Below are positions 17,135 through 25,255 of a DNA stretch of 64,000 bases, piece by piece. Numbering within the stretch: position 1 is the first letter of the stretch; each line of letters opens with the position of its first letter. This DNA comes from Virgisporangium aurantiacum. Its GTDB lineage: Bacteria; Actinomycetota; Actinomycetes; Mycobacteriales; Micromonosporaceae. The stretch is taken from NCBI RefSeq assembly GCF_016863635.1, contig NZ_BOPG01000033.1, positions 186,001-250,000 on the forward strand, given 5' to 3'. Both the position numbers and the translations under genes were made by a program. The notes under the pieces were generated by a model that saw nothing but the letters and a program-made list of their open reading frames with translations, did not search any database and was not told where the DNA came from.

Positions 17135-17908
17135 ATGGACAAGCACGTCACGGCGTGGCTGCGCCGGCACGAACTGGACGACGCACTGGCGACGTCCGTG
17201 CTCGCCACGCGGTTGGCCGTCCGGTGGCGGGCCCGCCTGGTGGGCAGCATCATGCTCGCCCTGTTGTTCATCGTGGCCGCGCTGGTGCAGACGTTCCAGC
17301 TGACCACGGAGGACTACGGCCCGCTGCGCCCGACGCTGCTGGTGGTGCTCGCCGTCTTCGTCGGCGGGCTGGTGGTCACCCAGTTCCTGCTGGACCGGTG
17401 GGTGCGCCGGGTCGACCAGCGGATCGGTGCGACGCTGTCGCGGCGGGCGACCCACCCGGTGCACCCGGGCTGGCGCTCGGTGGTGGGGCGGTCGCACGCG
17501 GCGTTGGGGATCGGGTCGTTCCTCGGGGCGGTGGCGTTGGCGGTGAGCGCGCTGACCGTCACCGATCCGGTGGTGCGGTACGGGGCACTCGTGCTGCTCA
17601 CCGGCGTGTGCGGCGTCGGCGCGGTGGTCGCGGTCCAGTTGCGGCACCTGCTCAGCCGTCCGGTGGTGGCCGACGACGCGGCGTCGCTCACCGCCGACGT
17701 CATCATGCGGATCGAAGATGCGCGCGACACGAACGTGCCGTCCGTCCTGTGGTCGCTGCCGATGGTATTGCTCTTCGGTATGGCGCCCGGTTGGTGGGGC
17801 GCCGCGGCGCTCGCGTTCATGCTCGCCGGGCTGATCGGACTGGTGGTGGTGCAGATGAGGACTCCGGGCAGTGCGGCAACGGCGCGGCAGGTGGTGGGCG
17901 TCCGATGA
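17135..17908 (+). CDS. integral membrane protein of a GntR-regulated operon
   Basis: 257 residues, with about six transmembrane helices (near 35-55, 68-88, 127-147, 150-170, 208-225 and 227-243) and a cytoplasmic N-terminus. ATG at 17135 with AGGAGAG upstream. No enzyme motif seen. The partner regulator and topology recall operons in which a YtrA-like repressor controls a membrane protein responding to cell-envelope stress; the actual role is unknown. Confidence 0.65.
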   Translation: MDKHVTAWLRRHELDDALATSVLATRLAVRWRARLVGSIMLALLFIVAALVQTFQLTTEDYGPLRPTLLVVLAVFVGGLVVTQFLLDRWVRRVDQRIGATLSRRATHPVHPGWRSVVGRSHAALGIGSFLGAVALAVSALTVTDPVVRYGALVLLTGVCGVGAVVAVQLRHLLSRPVVADDAASLTADVIMRIEDARDTNVPSVLWSLPMVLLFGMAPGWWGAAALAFMLAGLIGLVVVQMRTPGSAATARQVVGVR

Positions 17909-18279
17909 TCGTCATCGACGCCAACTCGCCCACGCCGCCGTACGAACAGTTGCGCGTGCAGGTCGCGCGGCAGATCGGCGACCACACGCTGGCGGTCGGC
18001 ACCCGCCTCCCGACCGTCCGGCAGCTGGCCGCCGACCTCGGTCTCGCGGTCAACACGGTCGGTCGCGCCTACCGGGAACTGGAGGAGGCGGGGCTGATCG
18101 AGACCCGCGGCCGGGCCGGCTCGTTCGTCTCGGCGGCCGGCGAGAAGGGACGCGAGCGGGCCCAGCGGGCGGCGGCCGACTACGCGGCGGTCGTCACCAG
18201 CGTCGGCATCGACGTGGAGGAGGCGGTCCGGATCGTCCGCGCCGCCCTGACCTCCGGCCACCCCGCGGCGGCCGGTTGA
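17905..18279 (+). CDS. GntR-family (YtrA subfamily) repressor
   Basis: 124 residues. MIVIDANSPTPPYEQLRVQV and LPTVRQLAADLGLAVNTVGR are the winged helix-turn-helix of GntR proteins. The C-terminus is only about 45 residues of helix, which defines the YtrA subgroup. ATGA overlap with the membrane protein gene. Probably binds the 17089-17124 palindrome. Confidence 0.88.
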   Translation: MIVIDANSPTPPYEQLRVQVARQIGDHTLAVGTRLPTVRQLAADLGLAVNTVGRAYRELEEAGLIETRGRAGSFVSAAGEKGRERAQRAAADYAAVVTSVGIDVEEAVRIVRAALTSGHPAAAG

Positions 18280-18334
18280 CGCCCGCGCCCGGCCACCGCC
18301 CGCCGAGGCGGAGACCGTACGGCAAGATCTGTTC

Positions 18335-19120
18335 ATGGGTGTGACCGTGGGGCCGGCGCTGGTCGCCGCCGTGGTCGTGCTGGTGGCGGCGGCCGCGGCC
18401 GTCGTCCGCTATTTTTCGTTCGCGGTGACCCGGGACGTCGTGGTGGCCTCGGCCCGCGCGGTCGGCCAGCTCGCCGCGGTGTCGCTGATCCTGGCCGCGG
18501 TGCTGGAGTCGGGCTGGTCCACCGCCGCCTTCATCGGCCTGATGCTCACGGTGGCCGCGGCCACGTCGGGCCGCCGGGTCGCGGGTGGTATTTCGTGGGG
18601 ACGGTGGACAGCGGCCCCGATCGCGGTCGGAGCGCTGCCGGTGCTGGCGATCGTGCTGGCCACCGGCGCGGTCCCGCTGACGACGATCGCGGTGCTGCCG
18701 GTCGCCGGAATCCTCATCGGCGGCGCGATGACCGCCACGTCCCTGGCCGGCCGCCGCTCGGTCGACGAGCTGCGCAACCGCCACGGCGAGTACGAGGCGG
18801 CCCTGGCCCTGGGCTTCACCCCCCGCAGCGCGGCGCTGGAACTGTGCCGGCCGGTGGCCGCCCAGTCGCTGGTGCCGGCGCTGGACCAGACCCGCACGGT
18901 CGGGCTGGTCACGTTGCCGGGTGCGTTCGTGGGCGTGCTGTTGGGTGGCGGCTCGCCGGCACAGGCGGGTGCCGTGCAACTCCTCGTCCTGGTCGGCCTC
19001 CTGCTGGCGGAGGCCATCGCCGCGGTGCTGATGGTGGAGCTGATCGCCGCCGGTCGGCTGCCTACTTCCGGGGGGACGCCCGCAGGTGGGCGCGCTCGCC
19101 CTGGGCGCCGAACAGGCTGA
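18335..19120 (+). CDS. FetB/YbbM-like (UPF0014) permease, orphan
   Basis: 261 residues with about seven transmembrane helices. RAVGQLAAVSLILAAVL and the helix-loop RHGEYEAALALGFTPRSAALEL resemble the FetB permease, which with ATPase FetA exports iron in enterobacteria. GRRSVDELRNR is also family-like. No FetA-type ATPase lies next to it, so its partner must be elsewhere or it works differently. The last 59 bp overlap the convergent gene. Confidence 0.8.
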   Translation: MGVTVGPALVAAVVVLVAAAAAVVRYFSFAVTRDVVVASARAVGQLAAVSLILAAVLESGWSTAAFIGLMLTVAAATSGRRVAGGISWGRWTAAPIAVGALPVLAIVLATGAVPLTTIAVLPVAGILIGGAMTATSLAGRRSVDELRNRHGEYEAALALGFTPRSAALELCRPVAAQSLVPALDQTRTVGLVTLPGAFVGVLLGGGSPAQAGAVQLLVLVGLLLAEAIAAVLMVELIAAGRLPTSGGTPAGGRARPGRRTG

Positions 19121-19643
19121 GGAACTCCACCGCCCCTGCGTCGGCGGCGCCGAACCAGTGCGGGACGCGGGTGTCGAACTCGGCCGCCTCGCCGGGTTCG
19201 AGCACCAGATCGTGCTCGCCCAGCACCACCCGCAACCGTCCATTGAGGACGTACACCCACTCGTAGCCGTCGTGGGTCTTGAGGTCGGGCTGCCTGCGCC
19301 GGCTGCGGGCGGGGATCACGAGCTTGTACGCCTGTATTCCGCCGGCCCGGCGGGTCAGCGGCAGCATCGTCATGCCGAAGCGCTGGACCGGGCGCAGGTG
19401 GATGCGCGGGTCGCCGGTGGGTGGGGCGTCGACGAGCTCGTCGAGCGTCACGCCGTGCGCGCGCGCCAACGGTAGCAACAGTTCCAGCGTCGGGCGGCGG
19501 CTGCCGGACTCCAGGCGCGACAGCGTGCTCACCGAGATCCCCGTGTTCGCCGACAGGTCGGCCAGCGTGGTCTTCCGTTGCTGGCGCAACGCGCGCAGGC
19601 GGGGGCCGACCGCGTCGAGGGTGGTGTTCAGGTCCTCGTCCAT
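19062..19643 (-). CDS. XRE-cupin transcriptional regulator
   Basis: 193 residues. HTH at 15-65 (KTTLADLSANTGISVSTLSRL) followed by a C-terminal cupin barrel (YEWVYVLNGRLRVVLGEHDL and PGEAAEFDTRVPHWFG) that would bind a small ligand. Start ATG at 19643. Divergent from a thioredoxin-reductase-like gene across a 66-bp spacer holding a TTGCCA/TGGCAA palindrome. Confidence 0.88.
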   Translation of the reverse strand: MDEDLNTTLDAVGPRLRALRQQRKTTLADLSANTGISVSTLSRLESGSRRPTLELLLPLARAHGVTLDELVDAPPTGDPRIHLRPVQRFGMTMLPLTRRAGGIQAYKLVIPARSRRRQPDLKTHDGYEWVYVLNGRLRVVLGEHDLVLEPGEAAEFDTRVPHWFGAADAGAVEFLSLFGAQGERAHLRASPRK

Positions 19644-19652
19644 GGGTCCAGC

Positions 19653-19667
19653 TTGCCATGTTGGCAA
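19653..19667. promoter_or_regulatory. palindrome in the divergent XRE-cupin/flavoprotein promoter
   Basis: TTGCCA-TGT-TGGCAA is a perfect inverted repeat 9 bp before the start of the XRE-cupin gene. It is the best candidate operator for that regulator, and could control both divergent genes. Confidence 0.5.
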
Positions 19668-19709
19668 CAAGATTTGCGAGGACGCGGGTGCCGCGCGCAT
19701 CGTCGGGTC

Positions 19710-20612
19710 ATGAGAGATTCATACGACGTGGTGGTTGTGGGCGGTGGTGCGGCCGGGTTGAACGGTGCCCTGATGCTGGCCCGCTCGAAGCGGTCGGTCG
19801 TGGTGATCGACGCGGGTGCGCCCCGCAACGCGCCCGCCGACGGCGTGCACGGTCTGCTGGGCCACGACGGGCTGCCGCCCGCGGAACTGTTGCGGCGGGG
19901 CCGGGCCGAGGTCCGGAGCTACGGCGGCGAGGTGATCGAGGGGGAGGTGGAGACGGTCAGCCCCGGCTTCACGGTGACCCTCACCGACGGCCGCACGGTC
20001 GGCGCGCGCCGGTTGCTCGTGACCACCGGCCTGGTCGACGAGCTGCCCGACATCCCGGGCCTGCGCGAGCGGTGGGGCCGAGACGTCGTGCACTGCCCGT
20101 ACTGCCACGGCTGGGAGGTGCGCGACCGGCCCATCGGCGTCATCTCCAGCGGCCCGATGTCGGTGCACCAGGCATTGCTGTTCCGCCAGCTGAGCGACGA
20201 CGTCACGTTCTTCACCCACACCCGTCCGGCACCGGCGGCCGAGGATGCGGCAAAGCTCGCCCATCGCGGAATCTCCATAGTGGACGGTGAGGTGGCGGCC
20301 CTGGAGACCGCCGGCATCCGCCTCGCCGACGGCACGGTGCACAGCGTCGGCGCGGTGGCCGTCGCCACGCGGATGGTGGCCCGCGCCGGTTTCCTGGAGA
20401 AGCTGGGCCTGCGTCCGATCGAACACCCCAGCGGCGTCGGCGAGTACGTGCCCGCGGAGGCCGCCGGCCGCACCGACGTTCCGGGCGTGTGGGTGGCCGG
20501 CAACATCACCGACCTCACCGCCCAGGTGGGCGCCTCCGCCGCGGCGGGCGCCCTGGCCGGTGCGGCGATCAACGCCGACCTGGTTACCGAGGAGGCGACT
20601 CCGCTTCCGTGA
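19710..20612 (+). CDS. thioredoxin-reductase-like flavoprotein
   Basis: 300 residues. FAD-binding VVVGGGAAGLNGALML at the N-terminus, the redox pair CPYC in HCPYCHGWEV near 131, and GVWVAGNITDLTAQV near the C-terminus. Length and CxxC match the TrxB-like group. In the middle domain, where NADPH-dependent members have GGGDSA, this protein reads GVISSGPMSVHQALLF, so the canonical NADPH-binding loop is altered; cofactor use should not be assumed. ATG at 19710. Divergent from the XRE-cupin regulator. Confidence 0.82.
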   Translation: MRDSYDVVVVGGGAAGLNGALMLARSKRSVVVIDAGAPRNAPADGVHGLLGHDGLPPAELLRRGRAEVRSYGGEVIEGEVETVSPGFTVTLTDGRTVGARRLLVTTGLVDELPDIPGLRERWGRDVVHCPYCHGWEVRDRPIGVISSGPMSVHQALLFRQLSDDVTFFTHTRPAPAAEDAAKLAHRGISIVDGEVAALETAGIRLADGTVHSVGAVAVATRMVARAGFLEKLGLRPIEHPSGVGEYVPAEAAGRTDVPGVWVAGNITDLTAQVGASAAAGALAGAAINADLVTEEATPLP

Positions 20613-22272
20613 ACTCGTTCGGGTTCGGCGCGCCGGCCGCCTCGCGCTCGCGGAGTTCGATGCGGCGGATCTTGCCGGAGATGGTCTTCGGCAGGTCGGC
20701 GAACTCGATGCGCCGGATCCGCTTGTACGGGGCCAGGTTCTCGCGGCAGTGCCGGAAGATGGCCTGCGCCGTCTCGTCGGTGGGTGCCCAACCGTCGGCG
20801 AGCACCACGAACGCCTTCGGCACGGCGAGCCGCACCGGGTCGGGCGTGGGCACCACCGCGGCCTCGGCCACGGCGTCGTGCTCGATGAGGACGCTCTCCA
20901 GTTCGAACGGCGAGATCCGGTAGTCCGACGCCTTGAAGACGTCGTCCATGCGCCCGACGTAGGTGATGTATCCGTCGGCGTCGCGGGAACCGATGTCGCC
21001 GGTGTGGTAGTAGCCGCCGGCCGTCGCCTCGGCGTTGCGCTCCGGATCGCCGTGGTAGCCGGTCATCAGACCGAGGGGTCGGTGGGTGAGGTCGAGGCAG
21101 ATCTCACCCTCGTCGGCGGGCTTTCCGGTGGCCGGGTCGATGAGCACCACCGTGTACCCGGGCGTTGCCCGGCCCATCGATCCGGGTTTCACCGGTTGCC
21201 CCGGCGTGTTGGCGACCTGCACGGTGGTCTCGGTCTGCCCGAAGCCGTCGCGGACCGTGACGCCCCACGCCCGCTGAACCTGCTCTATCACCTCGGGATT
21301 CAGCGGCTCGCCGGCACCGACCACAGTGGACGGTGGGGTGCGCAGCGTGGTGAGGTCGGCCTGCACGAGCATGCGCCACACCGTGGGCGGCGCGCAGAAA
21401 CTGGTGACGCCGCACCGCTCCATCTGGGCGAGCAGCGCCGCCGCGTCGAACCGCGTGTAGTTGTAGATGAACACGCACGCGAGCGCGTTCCACGGCGCGA
21501 ACACGTTGCTCCAGGCGTGCTTCGCCCAGCCCGGCGAGGAGATGTTCAGGTGGACGTCGCCGGGGCGCAGACCGATCCAGTACATCGTGGACAGATGGCC
21601 GACGGGGTACGAGGCGTGCGTGTGCTCCACCAGTTTCGGCAGCGCCGTGGTGCCCGAGGTGAAGTACAACAACAGCGTGTCGCTGGCGCGGGTCTCGCCG
21701 TCGGGCGTGAACGCGGGATCAGATGAATAGGCGGCCGCGTAGTCGAGCCAGCCCTCGACCGGCGCGCCGACCGCGATCCGGGTGTAGTCACCGGACACAT
21801 CGGCGAACTTGGCCGTGTTGGCGGAGCCGACGATGACGTGCGCCGCGTTGCCGCGGTCGAGCCGGTCGCGCAGGTCGGCCGGGCCGAGCAACGGCGTCGC
21901 CGGGATGACGACCGCGCCGAGCTTCATCGCCGCGAGCAGGCACTCCCACAGCTCGACCTGGTTGCCGAGCATGAGGATGACCCGGTCGCCGCGGCGCACG
22001 CCCTGCCCGCGCAGCCAATTGGCGACGCGGTTGGAGCGCCCGGACAGCTCCGCGAACGTGAGCTTCCGTTCCGACCCGTCCTCCTCGACGATCCACAGGG
22101 CGGGTGAGTCGCCCGCGGGCCCGGCGGCCGCCGCGTCGAACCAGTCGATGGCCCAGTTGAAGGTGTCCAGTTCGGGCCAGCGGAACTCGCGGTAGGTCGT
22201 GTCGTAGTCGTCACGGTGGGCGAGCAGGAACTCGCGAGCGGCACCAAAGGCGGCGGCGGACGGACTCGTCAT
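20584..22272 (-). CDS. acyl-CoA ligase (medium-chain AMP-forming type)
   Basis: 562 residues. Activates a carboxylic acid as adenylate and then thioester. A3 motif LYFTSGTTALPKLVEHTH, A5 GFGQTETTVQV, A7 GGYYHTGDIGSRD, A8 GRMDDVFKASDYRISPFELE and A10 PKTISGKIRRIEL with the catalytic Lys are present. The overall order and the long N-terminal WFD region recall ACSM-type medium-chain fatty or aromatic acid ligases. ATG at 22272. The 3' end overlaps the convergent flavoprotein gene by 29 bp. Confidence 0.88.
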   Translation of the reverse strand: MTSPSAAAFGAAREFLLAHRDDYDTTYREFRWPELDTFNWAIDWFDAAAAGPAGDSPALWIVEEDGSERKLTFAELSGRSNRVANWLRGQGVRRGDRVILMLGNQVELWECLLAAMKLGAVVIPATPLLGPADLRDRLDRGNAAHVIVGSANTAKFADVSGDYTRIAVGAPVEGWLDYAAAYSSDPAFTPDGETRASDTLLLYFTSGTTALPKLVEHTHASYPVGHLSTMYWIGLRPGDVHLNISSPGWAKHAWSNVFAPWNALACVFIYNYTRFDAAALLAQMERCGVTSFCAPPTVWRMLVQADLTTLRTPPSTVVGAGEPLNPEVIEQVQRAWGVTVRDGFGQTETTVQVANTPGQPVKPGSMGRATPGYTVVLIDPATGKPADEGEICLDLTHRPLGLMTGYHGDPERNAEATAGGYYHTGDIGSRDADGYITYVGRMDDVFKASDYRISPFELESVLIEHDAVAEAAVVPTPDPVRLAVPKAFVVLADGWAPTDETAQAIFRHCRENLAPYKRIRRIEFADLPKTISGKIRRIELREREAAGAPNPNEFTEAESPPR

Positions 22273-22295
22273 GCCCTCACCGTAGACGCGCCCGC

Positions 22296-22351
22296 GTTCG
22301 ACCGCAGCCGTCGAACGAAACCGTCGAACAGTCTTTCGAACACAGTCGAAT
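22296..22351. promoter_or_regulatory. cluster of GTCGAAC-type repeats upstream of the pectin operon
   Basis: One inverted copy, GTTCGAC (22296-22302), and GTCGAAC at 22310-22316 and 22323-22329, then the variants TTCGAAC (22335-22341) and GTCGAAT (22345-22351). Spacing is 10-13 bp between the direct copies. The cluster fills most of the 124-bp gap between the divergent ligase and pectinesterase genes, so it probably carries the control of one or both. Confidence 0.5.
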
Positions 22352-22396
22352 CTCGGTCTTTCGGTAATCCTCCCGCGCTCTGCGCATCTATCGGGC

Positions 22397-23836
22397 ATGC
22401 GTCTCAGAATCACGCTGGCCGCGACCGCCCTGCTGCCAGCCGCCGCCGTCATGTTCATGTCCGCACCCGCCGAGGCAGCCACGCCTGCCAACGGCGGCAT
22501 CTACACCCTCGCCAACGGATCCTCGGGCAAGTGCCTGGAGGTCGCCGGCGGGTCCGTCGACAATGGAGCGTTGCTGCAGCAGGCCGCCTGCGTGTCGGGC
22601 TCGGCGCGGCAGCAGTGGAAGGTCCAGGCCAGCGGCACCGTGTTCAACCTGGTCAACGTCGGCAGCACGCGGTGCGCCGACGTGCCGAACAGCTCCACCG
22701 TTTCGGGCACGCAACTGCAGCAGTGGGGCTGTGGCGACGGCACGAAGACCAACCAGCAGTGGACGTTCACCGCGTCGGCCGCCGCGAGCGGCAAGTTCCG
22801 GGTGACCGGCGTCGCCGGTGGCCTCTGCATCAGCAACCGCGACGGGTCGACCGCGGGCAACAACCCGGTCGTGCAGGAGACCTGCTCCGACGTCGCCCGC
22901 ATGCAGTGGCTCTTCAACCAGACCGGTGGCACCACCCCGCCGCCGACGGGCACGCCGACCGTCGCCGCCGACGGAACCGGCACCTACCGCACGGTGCAGG
23001 CCGCGATCGACGCGGTGCCGGCGAACAACACCACCCGCCGGGTCATCACGATCAAGGCCGGCACGTACCGCGGTGTCATCCGCGTCCCCTCGAACAAGCC
23101 GTACATCACGTTGCAGGGGCTGGGTTCGGGGCCGTCGAACACGGTGATCGTCTTCAACAACTACGCCGGGAACGGGTCGGGCACCTCGGGCAGCGCGTCG
23201 GCGTTCGTCGACGGGCACGACTTCGTCGCCCAGAACCTCACCATCTCCAACGACTTCAACGAGGACCCGGCGGTCACCGGTCACCAGGCCGTGGCCCTGC
23301 ACCTCAACGCCGACCGGGCGGTCCTCGACAACGTGCGGCTGCTCGGCGACCAGGACACGTTCCTGGTCAACGACAACACCCGCGCGCTGGTGCGTAACTC
23401 CTATGTGGAGGGAACCGTCGACTTCATCTTCGGCGGCGGCACGATCGTGTTCTCGGGCTGCTCGATCTACGAGAAGCGGTCGTCCGGCGGGCCGATCACG
23501 GCCGCCAGCACCGCCGCCACGAAGACGTACGGCATGTTGTTCTACCGCTCGACCATCACCGGCGCGGCGAACAACGTCACCCAGCTCGGCCGCCCGTGGC
23601 GGCCGGACGCGCAGGTGCTGTACCGGGAGTCGAGCCTCAGCGCCACCATCAGGACGAGCCAGCCGTGGACCGACATGTCCGGCAACCTCTGGCAGAACGC
23701 ACGGTTCCTGGAGTACCAGAACACCGGCTCCGGTGCCGGGACGAACAGCAACCGCCCGCAGTTGAGCAGTTCGCAGGCCGCGAACTACACCCCGCAGAGA
23801 TACCTCGCCGGCTCGGACGGATGGAACCCGCTGTGA
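22397..23836 (+). CDS. secreted pectinesterase (CE8) with ricin-type lectin domain
   Basis: 479 residues. Signal peptide 1-27; ricin-B-like carbohydrate-binding domain at about 30-175 with QxW-type motifs (RQQWKV, NQQWTF, MQWLF); Thr/Pro linker; CE8 beta-helix from about 190 (GTYRTVQAAIDAVP). Catalytic-site motifs are GDQDTFL near 317, VDFIFG near 341 and LGRPW near 398. Removes methyl groups from plant pectin, making substrate for the lyase encoded next. ATG at 22397. Confidence 0.93.
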   Translation: MRLRITLAATALLPAAAVMFMSAPAEAATPANGGIYTLANGSSGKCLEVAGGSVDNGALLQQAACVSGSARQQWKVQASGTVFNLVNVGSTRCADVPNSSTVSGTQLQQWGCGDGTKTNQQWTFTASAAASGKFRVTGVAGGLCISNRDGSTAGNNPVVQETCSDVARMQWLFNQTGGTTPPPTGTPTVAADGTGTYRTVQAAIDAVPANNTTRRVITIKAGTYRGVIRVPSNKPYITLQGLGSGPSNTVIVFNNYAGNGSGTSGSASAFVDGHDFVAQNLTISNDFNEDPAVTGHQAVALHLNADRAVLDNVRLLGDQDTFLVNDNTRALVRNSYVEGTVDFIFGGGTIVFSGCSIYEKRSSGGPITAASTAATKTYGMLFYRSTITGAANNVTQLGRPWRPDAQVLYRESSLSATIRTSQPWTDMSGNLWQNARFLEYQNTGSGAGTNSNRPQLSSSQAANYTPQRYLAGSDGWNPL

Positions 23837-25254
23837 AGAAGATCCTCGTCATCGCGGCAATGGTCGCCCCGATGCTTTTCGTGGCGCACCCCGCCGACGC
23901 CGCCACCCCCGCCAACGGCGGCGTCTACACGCTCGCCAACGGCGCCTCCGGCAAGTGCCTTGAGGTCGCCGGCGGCTCCGCCGACAACGGCGCGTTGCTG
24001 CAACAGGCCGCCTGCGTCGCCGGCGCGACCCGTCAGCAGTGGAAGGTGCAGGGCCTCAACCTGGTGAACGTCGGTAGCACCCGGTGTGCCGACCTCCCGT
24101 CGAGCTCCACGGTGTCCGGCACGCAACTCCAGCAGTGGGGGTGCGGCGACGGCACGAAGCCCAACCAGCAGTGGACGTTCACCGCGTCGAGCGCGGCGAG
24201 CGGCAAGTTCCGCGTCACGAGCGCGGTGAGCGGTCAATGCGTCAGCAACAAGGACGGCTCGACGGCCGCCAACAACCCGGTCGTCCAGGAGACCTGCTCC
24301 GACGTCGCGCGGATGCAGTGGACGTTCAACCAGATCAGCGGCGGCACGGATCCGGGTACGCCGGGCAACTGGTCGAACACCGCCGACGGCTTCGCGGCCG
24401 GCACCACCGGTGGCGCCGGCGGAACGACCGTCACCGTCAACAATCTGGCCGACCTCAAGACGTACGCCGCGTCGAGCGCACCGTACGTGATCCGGGTCAA
24501 CGCCACGATCACGGTGACGCCGTACGGCTACGAGATCCCGATCGCGTCGAACAAGACCATCATCGGCGTCGGACGGTCCGGCCGGATCTTCAACGGCGGG
24601 CTGCACCTCAACCCCGGCACCCGCAACGTCATCATCCGCAACCTCACCATCGGCGACACGCTGGTGGCCTCCGACGATCCCGACGACAAGGACTTCGACT
24701 ACGACGGCATCCAGATGGACACCGCCGACCACATCTGGATCGACCACAACACGATCCAACGCACGAACGACGGTCTCATCGACAGCCGGCTGGACACCAC
24801 GAACCTGACCGTGTCGTGGAACAACCTGGGCAACACCAACAAGGCGTTCGGCATCGGCTGGACCACCAACGTCACCAGCCGGATGACGATCCACCACAAC
24901 TGGATCCACGACACCAACCAGCGCAACCCCAGCACCGACAACGTGGCGTACGCCCACCTGTACAACAACTACCTGCAGAACATCGCGTCGTACGGCAACC
25001 TGTCGCGGGGCGCGACGAAGATGGTGCTGGAGAACAGCTACTTCGAGCGGGTGGCCAACCCGTACTACAACGACACGTCGGCCGCGCAACTGCGCCAGAG
25101 CGGCAGCGTCGTCGTCAACTGCACGGGCCGGCAGCAGACCAACGGGTCGGCGTTCACGCCGTCGAGCTTCTACTCCTACACGCTCGATCCCGCTGCGAAC
25201 GTCCCGTCGCTGTTGCGCACGTACAGCGGTCCGCAAGCGAACATCGGGGTCTGA
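23833..25254 (+). CDS. secreted pectate lyase (PL1) with ricin-type lectin domain
   Basis: 473 residues. GTG start overlaps the pectinesterase stop (GTGA), so the two are co-translated. Signal peptide 1-23; ricin domain at about 26-165, nearly identical in sequence to that of the preceding enzyme; PL1 parallel beta-helix from about 175. DYDGIQMDTADHIWIDHN near 288 carries calcium-site Asp residues and WIHDTNQRNPS matches the lyase catalytic region. Cleaves de-esterified polygalacturonate by beta-elimination. Ends one base before the stop of the convergent sigma fusion gene. Confidence 0.93.
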   Translation: MKKILVIAAMVAPMLFVAHPADAATPANGGVYTLANGASGKCLEVAGGSADNGALLQQAACVAGATRQQWKVQGLNLVNVGSTRCADLPSSSTVSGTQLQQWGCGDGTKPNQQWTFTASSAASGKFRVTSAVSGQCVSNKDGSTAANNPVVQETCSDVARMQWTFNQISGGTDPGTPGNWSNTADGFAAGTTGGAGGTTVTVNNLADLKTYAASSAPYVIRVNATITVTPYGYEIPIASNKTIIGVGRSGRIFNGGLHLNPGTRNVIIRNLTIGDTLVASDDPDDKDFDYDGIQMDTADHIWIDHNTIQRTNDGLIDSRLDTTNLTVSWNNLGNTNKAFGIGWTTNVTSRMTIHHNWIHDTNQRNPSTDNVAYAHLYNNYLQNIASYGNLSRGATKMVLENSYFERVANPYYNDTSAAQLRQSGSVVVNCTGRQQTNGSAFTPSSFYSYTLDPAANVPSLLRTYSGPQANIGV

Positions 25255-25255
25255 C

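Noticed and set aside
20287..21726. A 479-codon plus-strand frame opposite the acyl-CoA ligase
   Set aside because: The minus strand holds all ligase motifs; the plus-strand product is low in complexity and unlike any family.
22397..24330. The near-identical ricin segments considered as an inserted repeat or assembly duplication
   Set aside because: They lie in frame behind two different signal peptides and before two different catalytic domains, with scattered differences, so they are paralogous domains.
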